A stretch of DNA of 15,543 bases. It comes from Alphaproteobacteria bacterium. GTDB taxonomy: Bacteria > Pseudomonadota > Alphaproteobacteria > Micavibrionales > CSBR16-224. The position numbers and the translations under genes are program-made. This document shows positions 1 through 8,246 of the stretch, in pieces (the stretch's first letter is position 1; every line of letters begins with the position of its first letter). The stretch lies in the NCBI GenBank assembly GCA_006226225.1, contig SBHI01000190.1, positions 1-15,543 of the forward strand. The letters run 5' to 3'. The notes under the pieces were generated by a model, which did not search any database, was not told the DNA's origin, and saw nothing but the letters and a program-made list of their open reading frames with translations.

Positions 1-77
1 GCCCTGATATTATTAACAAACAGTTAAGGTTGGTAATAGGTTACTTTTTAATAAGGGTGATAGGGGTTTAGAGAACA

Positions 78-374
78 ATGAAAAACGCACTCCGTGAAAT
101 TTTTGCACATGCCTGCGGATCAATGTCGATGCTGACAGGTGACGGTTATGCCCATGGCTATCAAGCCGGGCGCAACTCTTTTGATTATATGGGCACAGCT
201 TTTGCGAAAGTTGCCTCCAAAGCCGGGAAAGCAGCAGAAGAGACCGCGGCATACACACTTGCCGCCATGTCCATGCTGACAGGTGACGGCGCACAATACG
301 GATATGACGTTGCGAAAAGCAACATGGCTTATGCCAAAACCGCCTATGGCGCACGTTTCGGCAAACGCAGTTAA
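78..374 (+). CDS. Small protein with internal duplication (MSMLTGDG module), function unknown
   Basis: A 98-residue protein I do not recognise. It contains two ungapped copies of a module of about 28 residues, starting at Met16 and Met64. Each copy opens with M-S-M-L-T-G-D-G and continues with a shared Gly-Tyr, a basic residue, Tyr and Thr-Ala pattern. The first 24 bases of the two copies (123-146 and 267-290) differ at only two positions. The linker between the copies is rich in Ala, Lys and Glu (residues 44-62) and looks helical. The C-terminus is basic (ending G-K-R-S). I see no signal peptide or membrane segment. The ATG has only a weak purine-rich GAGAA stretch before it. The gene stands alone, converges on the macroglobulin gene, and ends just before a strong terminator, which supports it being expressed. 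The well-behaved repeat also argues that it is a real gene. Confidence 0.75.
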   Translation: MKNALREIFAHACGSMSMLTGDGYAHGYQAGRNSFDYMGTAFAKVASKAGKAAEETAAYTLAAMSMLTGDGAQYGYDVAKSNMAYAKTAYGARFGKRS

Positions 375-397
375 GAATTAAATCGAGAGCACAGGTC

Positions 398-440
398 AAA
401 AAAAAAAGCGCCGGAGAACAATATCCGGCGCTTTTCTTTT
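398..440. terminator. Bidirectional Rho-independent terminator
   Basis: An eight-base-pair GC-rich stem (GCGCCGGA at 408-415, TCCGGCGC at 424-431) with an eight-base loop is flanked by a run of A on the left (398-407) and a T-rich run on the right (432-440). It can therefore stop transcription in both directions. It lies between two convergent genes, the 98-residue protein on the plus strand and the macroglobulin on the minus strand, and probably serves both. Confidence 0.9.
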
Positions 441-452
441 ATATAATTCCGA

Positions 453-3400
453 TCAGTCTTTGACCGTCACCCGCATTTCATCACTATTGGCGCGGATTTC
501 CGGCACATACATCGCATGCGACTGGTTCGGCATCGCGTGGAACTGCCCCGGTACTTCGGCGCGCAATTCATAGCGGATGATGTATTTGCCCTGTTTCAGC
601 TTATCAATAAAGAAGACGGCTTTCTGATCACGGAATTCCTGATACAGCGGTATGGTCGTGCCCGTTTCGCGGCCTTCCGCATCCAGCTTAACGGCTGTTC
701 CCGCACCGCTGGTCAGACTGACAGCTTCCAGACCTGCCGGTTTGAAATCCTCCGAAATCAGATATTCATAATGGTTTTTTGCCTCCATTGTGATACTGAC
801 GCGGATACGGTCACCGCTTTCAACCGTGTCATTGTCATTCAGCGGCTTCCAGTCCTCTTTTAAGCCTTTCATCAGCGTTTCCTTGACCGATTTGATCTCG
901 TATTGACGGTCAACGAAAATCTCGTTTCCGGCTTTGGTGATCGGCTCTTCCAGCGTGAAATAGGTCAGATAGCCGGAGGTATACAGCGCCCCCTTACCTT
1001 TGATTGCAATCTCCACCGTGTTATCGCCATCTTTCAGCACACCCGCCGGAAGATTGACGATACGGTCAAAGGTAAAGACATTCTGCGCTGTCACGCGGCC
1101 TTCTTTGACAATTTTGCCGTTCAGCTTCACCTGATAGATATAATCGGGTGACAGCTCTTGCGTGGTTTTCAAATATTCCGCCAGTCCCAAGATAGCGATT
1201 GCCGTATCACGGGTGTTTTTCCAGCGTCCGCCGCGGCGGTTCAGGCTGAGCCATTTCACAGCAGGCTCCAGATATTTGCTGTCTTTATCCAGGGCGGAGA
1301 GTGCCTTGATGACAAAGGCTGTGGCCTCCACGCCGCCTTCGCTCCAGCGGTAATGGATGCCGCTTTCGCCCCAGCGTGCGGTGCCGTTTTCCTTGTCTTC
1401 CATGACACCGTTGACGATATTGCGTCCCAACACCGCCGCACGCTGCATATCGCCGCGTTTCTGTTCGGAGACGGCAAATAAGGCACGGCTGTAAGGATTC
1501 AGCTTGTCGCGCATATCCCACAATCTGCTGCGCTGCTTATCCTCAAAGGTGCTTTTTGATCCGGCAGCCGCCAGCGCATGCAGCGACCAAGCCAGATTAT
1601 CGGGCGCATCTTCATCCTTCACAAGTTCAAGCTGCATATAGCGTTTTGCCCGTTCGATGACATCTGCGCGTACATTCACGCCTGCATCACGCGCCAGCGA
1701 CAAACCCCACAGCACATAAGCGGTCATAAAGCGGTCTGTGCTGCTTTCTTTCCACCAGCCCCAGCCGCCATTGCTGTGCTGGAAGTCATAAAGACGTGCC
1801 AAACCTGTTTCCACCATCGCATCCAGCTTCGCCACCGTTGCATCATTGCGGCGCTGCGGATGTGCGGGATCACCGCGCGGTGTCAGCACGTTATTGATGT
1901 AGTTATCCACATCGCGCTTCGACAATCCCAGCTGCGTCATCGTGCTGCGCACAATCACGGCAGGCAGGAAACGGCTCATCGTCTGTTCCACACAGCCGTA
2001 AGGATATTCCGCCAGATAGGGCAGCGCATCGAGCATATTGCCCGCCAGTGACGGCGACAGCGTCAATTGCAGTGCCGTCGCCTCTTTGATGCGTTCCTTT
2101 GGCAATTTGAAGACCAGACGTTGCCCGATCGCCTCATCCGTGCCCTTGCCTTTCAGCACGGAGCTTTGCGCAATGAATTTTTCAATACCATGCGGAATAA
2201 CGGCAAAGCTTTTCTTCATGGCATCGGACAGGTTTCCGCTTTTCGCACTGACCGTGACCGTGGCCTCACCTTCTTCCGCCGCATAGGCAACCCAGTCAAC
2301 ACGCTGCTGACCGCCTGCCGGAACCGTGACAGGCCCGATTTCACCTTTCACGAACTGGCCGTCTTTATAGAGACCCGTAATCGTCAGTCCCTCGGTTTTG
2401 ATACGCGGGGTCAGCGTTAACGGCTGATCGGAAATATTGTCGATCAGAGCTGACAGCACGACTTTATCCCGTGCGGTGAAAAAGCGCGGTGCCTGCAAGC
2501 GCACCATCAGCTGCTTGTTTGAGCGCACTTCATGCGTGACATTGCCGACAGAGGTGTCTTTTGTCACCGCCCGTGCCGTCATGCGCCATGTCGTCAGGGA
2601 ATCCGGGAATGTCGCCTTGATACGGGCATGGCCGTTACGGTCGGTTTTAACACCGGGCAGCCAGATCACAGTCGAACGGAAATCATCGCGTACACGTTCT
2701 TCCTCACCCCCTGCATCATCCATACCGCCTTTGCCGCCAACGGCTTTTTCATTGGCACGGCGGCCGGGAGCATCCATTTCCTTGGATTCTTCATCCGCCA
2801 TCGACAATCCTTCCGCCAGTGCGGCAGACGGTGCCGCCGCTTCCTGACGCGCCAGACGGTTATCCATCATCATGCTTTTCTTTGCGCGTATTGAATCCGT
2901 TGCAGCCCCGCCGAGCTGGCCGTATTCTTCCGGCTCACTGGCGTCCTTGTCGCGACGGTACTGGTCTTTTTTATCGACCAGCACTTTGTTTTTCGCATCA
3001 TGCACCAGATGCACGAAACTGCGTTGGTAGAAACTGGCCTGCATCGCGACCGATTGCAGACGCTTGTCACCATAGAAAAACTCGCGGATATCTTTCGCAT
3101 AGTCTTTCTGAATGTAATAAACGGAGGCATCCACCAGACCCAGAGCCACTTCGCCCGTCACCGGTTTACCGTCCTGATCGGTGACCGTCACATCAAACAC
3201 ACCGTCTTCCTGCGGTTGATAAACCTCTTTATCGGACGTAATTTTGACATTCAGGAACTTGCCTTCCGGCGGTACGATCACTTCCTCCATCACCTGCTTC
3301 AGCTGGAACTGATCCAGAGATGCCGCATGCAAATTGACATTCGGTACGAAATGCTGCGTCACCGGAATTTCCACCAGCCGTACCGGGCCTTTCATATAAA

Positions 3401-6323
3401 GCAGTTCATAGCCGAACAGCCCGTCGCTTTCCTGCGTGAAAAGAACCCATGTATCCGGACGGTCGGAAACAATCATGGCCCGCGCAGTTTCACCGACATT
3501 ATAGGTGTCTTTTTCGGTGATGATCTGCAACCCGCCATAGCGGTAGCCGATATCCGTTGCCTTTTCATCAGAGACAAAGACATGCGCCTGCGCCGTCACT
3601 TCCTTGCCGCTATCATAGCCTGTAAATGTTACGGCGTAATAGCCGTTGGCCATCGGCTCGAACGTGAATTTCGCCTCGCCTTTCTCATCCGTTTTGACAA
3701 ATTTTTTCAAAACCGGCTGTGCGGCATAACCGCCCGGTGTGACGACTTCATCGCGTCCCTCTTTCAGCACCGGTTCGCGCCAGCTTTGCTGTGCAACACT
3801 GACCGTACCTTCAACGGAAACGGGTTTGTCATTCGCCGTCATGGTTTTAATTTTCACCGTCACCTTGTCGCCAGGGCGGTACAAACTGCGCTCCGGTTCG
3901 GCATAGGCGAAAAACGCCGTTTTTGTGACTTTGATATTGCTGGTCGCGCGGATTTCACGGCGGCTTTGATCCACCACACGCACTTCAATCCGGTATTGCA
4001 GATCAGATCCGGCATCCTTGTCCGTTTCGATGGTAAAGCTAGCCTTACCCTTTTCATCGGTTTTGATTTTCTGCTGCGTAATCAAACGCCCGCTATCCTG
4101 ATAGGGCATATGCCGATAATGATGCCGCCCACGATAAGCGCCATGATCTTCACGATAATACCACGGGTAAGGACGCGGCGGTTCATAGCTGTGCGTATAA
4201 CCCTGTTGATAGACCAGATATTCCACCTCGGCATTTGCAACAGCGCCGCCGAAATAATATTTGGCATCAATATCCATTTCCAGCTTGTCACCCAAACGGA
4301 AGACAGGGTCTTTCCCCTCTTCCAGTTTCGGCGCAACACTCACCAGAAATTCCGGCAGCTTGTATTCTTCCAGACGGAACAAAGGTGCCGTCGAAATATG
4401 CGAACCTGTTTTGACATTATAGATTTGCAGGCTGTATTCGCCCAAAACCGCTTTGCTGTCCAGTTCCAGCGTATCGTCAAAACCGCCGAATTCATTCAGC
4501 ACATGTTCTTTCTCATAAGCTTTATTGCCGCGGGCATCATAAATCAGCGCACGGATTTGCATGCCTGCCGGATTAATAAAGATGCCGTTTTCGGGGATGC
4601 GCACAACGCCTTTAAAACCGACCTGTTCATTCGGGCGGTATGCCGGACGGTCGGTAAAGGCATAAGTCCACCATTCGCCTTTGTTATTGTTGTAGTTATT
4701 ATAATAGTTGTTCTGTACAAAGGCCTGTAGCCCGCCTGCCGCCGAGACCGCCGCAAACATATTGTGATTGTGATAGTAAGGCTGCTGGTCACGGGTATAT
4801 TTCAGCTCTGCCGCCAGCAGGCCGTCCGCACCTGTTTTGCCCTGTGCCACTTCCCATTGGGTACTGCCATTTGTATTGACCCAGGAATAAACGTAACGCA
4901 CCAGCGCATGCGGTGCGGGTTTGCCGGTTTTGGCATCCGCAACCATAAACAGCGCCGTATCGCGGGACAGTTTGCTGACCAATGCCAAGTCACTGACCAG
5001 TACCAGATCGTAAGCTTTTTGATTATTGGCTCCTGTCACCATCAGCAGATAGGCGCCTGCAGGCAATACACCCAGCTTTTCATCCGGCTTTTCGGGATTT
5101 TTGCTGCGCCATGCCGCCATTCCCTGATTATTGCTGTGATGCATATGCTTGCCGTCATTTTTCAGCTTTGCCGTCCAGTCTGCCGCAACAGGCAAAGAAC
5201 GGTAACGCGCCGTGCGTTCCACCAGCTGACGCAGCAACCCCTGATAATGGGTCATATCCGATACATTGGCACCGCGCTGTCCCAGCTCGGCCACAAGATC
5301 GAGCTTATAAAGCGTAAAACGGGCCTGATCCATATTGCGCCAGTTCAAGTAAAAGCGTATCTGGCTGCCGGGCGTGAAACTGTTACTGACACTCATCGAC
5401 AGATTGGGAGAGGTGATATATTCAATACGGCGGCGCGCATCATCAACAAATTGCGATTCCCCGCGTTTAAATGTTTCCAACAGGCCTTTATAAGCTTTTA
5501 CGGCCTCCGGAAAACGGTTTGCACCTTCATGGAACTGCCCTAGCTGGTTCCATGCATCATCCGCCCATTCCGTGCGCGAAAAATCTTCCGTGACTTTTTC
5601 AAAGGCTTTGACGATTTTTTTGACGTCATCTTCATTATTGCCAAGGCTGTAGCGCATTGACAAAGCCAGTCCATAATAGGCGCGCGCCTTATCTTCATCG
5701 GATTTGGCGACTTTCAAAATCTCTTCGTAAAGCTGTGTCATCGTCGACCCGCCGTCCGGTGCCTTGATCTTTCCGCCCGAGATACTCACGGCACGGATTT
5801 GCGGGTTGTACCAGCCGCGCCAGCTTGTCACATGATCCGCCAGCAAAAAGCTGAGTGCGATAAATTTTTCACGCGCCAGTTTCACATCATCGGATCCCGC
5901 CCAGTATTCGCGCGCATCCTCCAGCATGGTCTGAATTTCCTGCGCATGGCCCCAGCGGTCACGTTCAAAATAATGTTCTGCCAAAGCGCCGCCCGCTTCC
6001 GCCCGCCAGCGATCCTTATCCTTGCTTTCCGCCAATTCTTTCAGATTTTTTTCAGCCTGTTCGCGCTTTGCCTCATCCTTACCGCGCAGAATACTGTCGG
6101 AATATTTGAACAACACCTCGCGGGCGAGGGTTTTATTTTCCGTCTTTTCGGACAGCAAACGCTCAAACGCCGTTGCGGACAAACGGTAGGATTTTTCCTG
6201 ATAATAGCGGTCACCCGTTTTTAAATCCTTGGATGTATACGCAAAAGCCGCGCCCGCAAAAAACAGCGATACCGCTGTAAAAACCACTGCAAAAGCCGCT
6301 ATCAGACCATGTTTGTTCAGCAT
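453..6323 (-). CDS. Bacterial alpha-2-macroglobulin family protein (thioester protease trap)
   Basis: A 1956-residue secreted protein of the alpha-2-macroglobulin (YfhM/YfaS-like) family, which in bacteria is thought to trap foreign proteases in the periplasm. Residues 1-28 form a signal peptide with an A-F-A|Y cleavage site. There is no lipobox cysteine, so it should be soluble, unlike the E. coli lipoprotein. Residues about 30-300 are helical and repeat-like (TPR-like), followed by macroglobulin beta domains from about 306. A charged, Met-rich, low-complexity segment at about 1120-1211 sits where the protease bait region belongs, directly before the conserved D-D-F-R-S-T-V-I-W stretch. The thioester motif Cys-Val-Glu-Gln starts at Cys1444 (bases 1983-1994), within a Tyr-Pro-Tyr-Gly-Cys context. 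Asn/Tyr-rich (about 533-545) and His/Tyr-rich (about 712-745) insertions are unusual. The start is supported by AAGGAG seven bases upstream. The usual partner, penicillin-binding protein 1C, is not in the window. Confidence 0.93.
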   Translation of the reverse strand: MLNKHGLIAAFAVVFTAVSLFFAGAAFAYTSKDLKTGDRYYQEKSYRLSATAFERLLSEKTENKTLAREVLFKYSDSILRGKDEAKREQAEKNLKELAESKDKDRWRAEAGGALAEHYFERDRWGHAQEIQTMLEDAREYWAGSDDVKLAREKFIALSFLLADHVTSWRGWYNPQIRAVSISGGKIKAPDGGSTMTQLYEEILKVAKSDEDKARAYYGLALSMRYSLGNNEDDVKKIVKAFEKVTEDFSRTEWADDAWNQLGQFHEGANRFPEAVKAYKGLLETFKRGESQFVDDARRRIEYITSPNLSMSVSNSFTPGSQIRFYLNWRNMDQARFTLYKLDLVAELGQRGANVSDMTHYQGLLRQLVERTARYRSLPVAADWTAKLKNDGKHMHHSNNQGMAAWRSKNPEKPDEKLGVLPAGAYLLMVTGANNQKAYDLVLVSDLALVSKLSRDTALFMVADAKTGKPAPHALVRYVYSWVNTNGSTQWEVAQGKTGADGLLAAELKYTRDQQPYYHNHNMFAAVSAAGGLQAFVQNNYYNNYNNNKGEWWTYAFTDRPAYRPNEQVGFKGVVRIPENGIFINPAGMQIRALIYDARGNKAYEKEHVLNEFGGFDDTLELDSKAVLGEYSLQIYNVKTGSHISTAPLFRLEEYKLPEFLVSVAPKLEEGKDPVFRLGDKLEMDIDAKYYFGGAVANAEVEYLVYQQGYTHSYEPPRPYPWYYREDHGAYRGRHHYRHMPYQDSGRLITQQKIKTDEKGKASFTIETDKDAGSDLQYRIEVRVVDQSRREIRATSNIKVTKTAFFAYAEPERSLYRPGDKVTVKIKTMTANDKPVSVEGTVSVAQQSWREPVLKEGRDEVVTPGGYAAQPVLKKFVKTDEKGEAKFTFEPMANGYYAVTFTGYDSGKEVTAQAHVFVSDEKATDIGYRYGGLQIITEKDTYNVGETARAMIVSDRPDTWVLFTQESDGLFGYELLYMKGPVRLVEIPVTQHFVPNVNLHAASLDQFQLKQVMEEVIVPPEGKFLNVKITSDKEVYQPQEDGVFDVTVTDQDGKPVTGEVALGLVDASVYYIQKDYAKDIREFFYGDKRLQSVAMQASFYQRSFVHLVHDAKNKVLVDKKDQYRRDKDASEPEEYGQLGGAATDSIRAKKSMMMDNRLARQEAAAPSAALAEGLSMADEESKEMDAPGRRANEKAVGGKGGMDDAGGEEERVRDDFRSTVIWLPGVKTDRNGHARIKATFPDSLTTWRMTARAVTKDTSVGNVTHEVRSNKQLMVRLQAPRFFTARDKVVLSALIDNISDQPLTLTPRIKTEGLTITGLYKDGQFVKGEIGPVTVPAGGQQRVDWVAYAAEEGEATVTVSAKSGNLSDAMKKSFAVIPHGIEKFIAQSSVLKGKGTDEAIGQRLVFKLPKERIKEATALQLTLSPSLAGNMLDALPYLAEYPYGCVEQTMSRFLPAVIVRSTMTQLGLSKRDVDNYINNVLTPRGDPAHPQRRNDATVAKLDAMVETGLARLYDFQHSNGGWGWWKESSTDRFMTAYVLWGLSLARDAGVNVRADVIERAKRYMQLELVKDEDAPDNLAWSLHALAAAGSKSTFEDKQRSRLWDMRDKLNPYSRALFAVSEQKRGDMQRAAVLGRNIVNGVMEDKENGTARWGESGIHYRWSEGGVEATAFVIKALSALDKDSKYLEPAVKWLSLNRRGGRWKNTRDTAIAILGLAEYLKTTQELSPDYIYQVKLNGKIVKEGRVTAQNVFTFDRIVNLPAGVLKDGDNTVEIAIKGKGALYTSGYLTYFTLEEPITKAGNEIFVDRQYEIKSVKETLMKGLKEDWKPLNDNDTVESGDRIRVSITMEAKNHYEYLISEDFKPAGLEAVSLTSGAGTAVKLDAEGRETGTTIPLYQEFRDQKAVFFIDKLKQGKYIIRYELRAEVPGQFHAMPNQSHAMYVPEIRANSDEMRVTVKD

Positions 6324-6330
6324 TTTGATG

Positions 6331-6336
6331 CTCCTT
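6331..6336 (-). promoter_or_regulatory. Shine-Dalgarno site of the macroglobulin gene
   Basis: On the minus strand this reads AAGGAG, seven bases before the ATG at 6323. It is a near-ideal ribosome binding site and fixes the start ahead of the signal peptide. Confidence 0.85.
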
Positions 6337-6445
6337 GAATCTATAAAAAAATGTCGTTCTTATCCCTTATGACGCGCGGGCGGAGAATATCCTTTGAAAT
6401 TATTTTTAAAAAATTTACCCGATAAAGCTAAAGACTTGCTTAACG

Positions 6446-7576
6446 TCAAAACAGTGCCGTTTCTTCCAGCCCTGCCGGAAGACTGTGACGCAGGGTTTCC
6501 GCACAATTATCATCAAAGGGCATATTATAAAAGGCACAGATTTTTCCGTCTTCCCTCTCGCGCAGTCCAAAGAAAATACCGGGATAGCGTTTCTCTGCCG
6601 TGATATCACGGACGCGCACGGGTCGCCAGCCACCGTTCAAACGTTCAGACACATAAAAACGCAATGTAAAAAGATAATCCTGCGGCGACCTGTCCGGCTT
6701 TTTATTGGTGGTCGAAATCATCATCACATAAAGCCCGTGCTGCGCGCTATAACGGATTTGCGGTACTTCGACCTGTGTAAAATTTTCCGCATCAGGCAGA
6801 AAAATCGGGGACAGCAATTTCAAACGCGGCGTACCGGCAATATTTTCAACAATACCGTGGCCGACAACCGGCTCATGTCTGCCTGCGAATGTGCTTTTCG
6901 CACCCCACAACATATGCACTGTGCCGTTTCTGTCTTTGATCAGCCAAGGGTCGCGCCAAGCCAAAATAGGCCCGCCTTCCTCGCCGTCATTATTGCCAAG
7001 CGTATCACGCGGCCCCAGATAATAGCTCATATCCCTGATCGCTTCATAATCACGCAAGGGGCAAGAAAGCGGTTCATCCGTCAGCGGACGAAAATCGCGT
7101 TTATCATCTGACACGGCAAGCCCCAATGCTTGCAATTTCGGGCGGTGATCATCCCCCGTATTACGAATGCCGGTATAACCTGCCAGATAGCAGCCTTCAT
7201 GCTGCAAGACCGATCCCGTCCAGATTGAACGGGAGTCGAATAAATCCGTTTCCAGGCGCGGCTTCATCACCTCACCGTCATCACGCCATGTTTTTCCGGC
7301 ATCATTTGAGACGAATCGCCGCCAGTGATGCGGCAAATGATCGCGAAATACAGCCAGATCCAACCCTAAATCGACATAAAGCGCACGCGGCGAGGCCAGT
7401 GTATAAAGATTCCATTCCTGCCCTTCAGCAAACATCCACGCATCCCATATATATATGGTGGGATGGGTAATACCGCCGGTAAACAGCTCTTCCGCAGGCG
7501 GGGGAAACAGAATCTGCTCGAAATCAAGCGCCCCTGCCACATCCAGATGCAGTTTTTCCTTTAAAAAATTCAGCAT
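6446..7576 (-). CDS. Five-bladed beta-propeller glycoside hydrolase-like protein (GH68/GH32/GH43 type)
   Basis: A 376-residue protein with the hallmarks of the GH68/GH32 beta-fructosidase superfamily, enzymes that cleave or transfer sugars such as fructose or arabinose. The candidate catalytic residues fall in the right order: Asp45 in the motif W-D-A-W (nucleophile position in levansucrases), Asp209 in A-W-R-D-P-W (the R-D-P transition-state stabiliser) and Glu270 in Q-V-E-V-P-Q (general acid/base, compare E-R-P-H in GH68). The S-I-W-T-G-S motif (117-122) also recalls the W-S-G-S segment of that family. Also present is S-N-D-A-G-K-T-W (90-97), which resembles the Asp-box seen in other propellers. 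No signal peptide is visible, so it should act in the cytoplasm, unlike classical levansucrase. The start has AAGGG about nine bases upstream. It lies 122 bases before the macroglobulin gene on the same strand, so co-transcription is possible. The substrate is unknown. Confidence 0.7.
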   Translation of the reverse strand: MLNFLKEKLHLDVAGALDFEQILFPPPAEELFTGGITHPTIYIWDAWMFAEGQEWNLYTLASPRALYVDLGLDLAVFRDHLPHHWRRFVSNDAGKTWRDDGEVMKPRLETDLFDSRSIWTGSVLQHEGCYLAGYTGIRNTGDDHRPKLQALGLAVSDDKRDFRPLTDEPLSCPLRDYEAIRDMSYYLGPRDTLGNNDGEEGGPILAWRDPWLIKDRNGTVHMLWGAKSTFAGRHEPVVGHGIVENIAGTPRLKLLSPIFLPDAENFTQVEVPQIRYSAQHGLYVMMISTTNKKPDRSPQDYLFTLRFYVSERLNGGWRPVRVRDITAEKRYPGIFFGLREREDGKICAFYNMPFDDNCAETLRHSLPAGLEETALF

Positions 7577-7752
7577 TATCAGACCCTTGGTGGAACCAGC
7601 CGATGAGCGACATACTGCGCCGTTCCTCCATCATAAAATGAAACCGCAGCATTTCGAAACATCTATCTTTCCCCGTATCTTTTCCCTGTCGGAAAACATG
7701 TGGCACATGCTTTACCAATGTGATTATTTTTTTGTCTTTTGTGATAATTTCA

Positions 7753-7780
7753 TTGACTCCCATCTTGCCGTTATGGTAAT
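7753..7780 (+). promoter_or_regulatory. Candidate sigma-70 promoter for the 67-residue gene
   Basis: TTGACT (7753-7758) matches the -35 box at five of six bases. After a 16-base spacer comes GGTAAT (7775-7780), which matches the -10 box at four of six. It would leave a leader of about 110 bases, containing the palindromes, before the ATG at 7900. This is a pattern match only. Confidence 0.3.
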
Positions 7781-7819
7781 TTTCGGGCTGAGAGAGGCGT
7801 GTTATATCAATTCTTTAGC

Positions 7820-7835
7820 CCTGTTTTATAACAGG
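7820..7835 (+). promoter_or_regulatory. Palindromic operator-like motif, copy 1
   Basis: CCTGTTTTATAACAGG has perfect six-base half-sites (CCTGTT and AACAGG) around four bases. It lies 64 bases upstream of the 67-residue gene. Near-copies occur at 8168-8182 and 8282-8295, which suggests binding by one dimeric regulator. Confidence 0.45.
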
Positions 7836-7846
7836 CGTTATAACGC
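7835..7846 (+). repeat. Perfect 12-base palindrome
   Basis: GCGTTATAACGC is its own reverse complement. It abuts operator-like copy 1 and shares the heptamer TTATAAC with it (7826-7832 and 7838-7844, 12 bases apart, about one helical turn). It could be a second regulator site, or its TATAAC could serve as a -10 box. Confidence 0.35.
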
Positions 7847-7899
7847 TCACCTTTTTCAACTAAATGGTAAATGTTCAACACTAACAAAGGAATAAGAAC

Positions 7900-8103
7900 A
7901 TGGCCGATAAAAAGAAAGAAGAACTGACTTTCGGTGAGGGAACCAATAACTCGATCATCTTCGGAATGGCGAGTGGAAAACTGACTGAGGAGCAGATGAA
8001 ACTGAAGATCCAGCTTGAAGCCCGCAAGGCTTGCGGCGGATCCAACCACAGCGGTCAATCAATGACCGGTTCTATGCGTGCAACAATGTACCGTAGAAAG
8101 TAA
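7900..8103 (+). CDS. Small basic protein, function unknown
   Basis: A 67-residue protein with no family I recognise. It opens with a Lys/Glu-rich segment (M-A-D-K-K-K-E-E-L), then an N-N-S-I-I-F-G-M-A-S-G stretch, then a likely amphipathic helix (about 27-44) with many Lys, Gln and Glu residues. The tail has a single Cys45, is rich in Ser, Gly and Met, and ends in Y-R-R-K. There is no signal peptide or membrane segment. The start is supported by AAAGGA ten bases upstream. It forms a single-gene unit: promoter candidates and palindromes lie upstream, and a strong terminator follows 34 bases after the stop. That punctuation and the clear ribosome binding site argue that it is real and well expressed. 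Confidence 0.75.
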   Translation: MADKKKEELTFGEGTNNSIIFGMASGKLTEEQMKLKIQLEARKACGGSNHSGQSMTGSMRATMYRRK

Positions 8104-8137
8104 GACAGCTATAAACATTTAGCTTTATACGTTGTTG

Positions 8138-8170
8138 AAGCCGCGGCCTAAAAATCGCGGCTTTTGCGTG
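8138..8170 (+). terminator. Rho-independent terminator after the 67-residue gene
   Basis: The stem AAGCCGCG (8138-8145) pairs with CGCGGCTT (8156-8163) around a ten-base loop, followed by a short T-rich tail. It lies 34 bases after the stop codon of the small gene and separates it from the response regulator unit. Confidence 0.8.
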
Positions 8171-8182
8171 TTTTAAAACAGG
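8168..8182 (+). promoter_or_regulatory. Palindromic operator-like motif, copy 2
   Basis: GTGTTTTAAAACAGG contains the perfect 12-base palindrome TGTTTTAAAACA (8169-8180). It is placed between the terminator and the candidate promoter of the response regulator, immediately upstream of its -35 box, a usual position for an activator or repressor site. The T-run could also extend the upstream terminator's tail. Confidence 0.4.
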
Positions 8183-8197
8183 CTGAAAAAAACTCCT

Positions 8198-8226
8198 TTG
8201 CCTGAAAGCCGTGAAGTGTTTAGACT
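8198..8226 (+). promoter_or_regulatory. Candidate sigma-70 promoter for the response regulator operon
   Basis: TTGCCT (8198-8203) and TAGACT (8221-8226) are separated by exactly 17 bases, and each matches the consensus at four of six positions. It is flanked by operator-like copies 2 and 3. This is a pattern match only. Confidence 0.35.
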
Positions 8227-8246
8227 TGAGCGGAAGAGAATTGATC

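Larger units (their letters stand above)
7577..7899. other. AT-rich intergenic region between divergent genes
   Basis: This 323-base gap separates the minus-strand propeller gene from the plus-strand 67-residue gene, so it must hold promoters for both. On the plus strand I can point to a candidate promoter (7753-7780) and palindromes at 7820-7835 and 7835-7846. No convincing minus-strand promoter was found. Short open frames exist on both strands but lack supporting features. Confidence 0.6.

Noticed and set aside
3000..4730. Long plus-strand open frame of 576 codons
   Set aside because: It lies entirely antisense to the macroglobulin gene, is rich in Phe, Ile, Arg and His as expected of a shadow frame, and shows no recognisable domain.
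7524..7763. 79-codon minus-strand frame upstream of and overlapping the propeller gene
   Set aside because: It runs 53 bases into the propeller gene in another frame, lacks a clear ribosome site, and has no recognisable features. A short leader function cannot be excluded.
7455..7895. 146-codon plus-strand frame across the intergenic gap
   Set aside because: It overlaps the start of the propeller gene antisense, contains the candidate promoter and palindromes, and has a composition unlike the real genes nearby.
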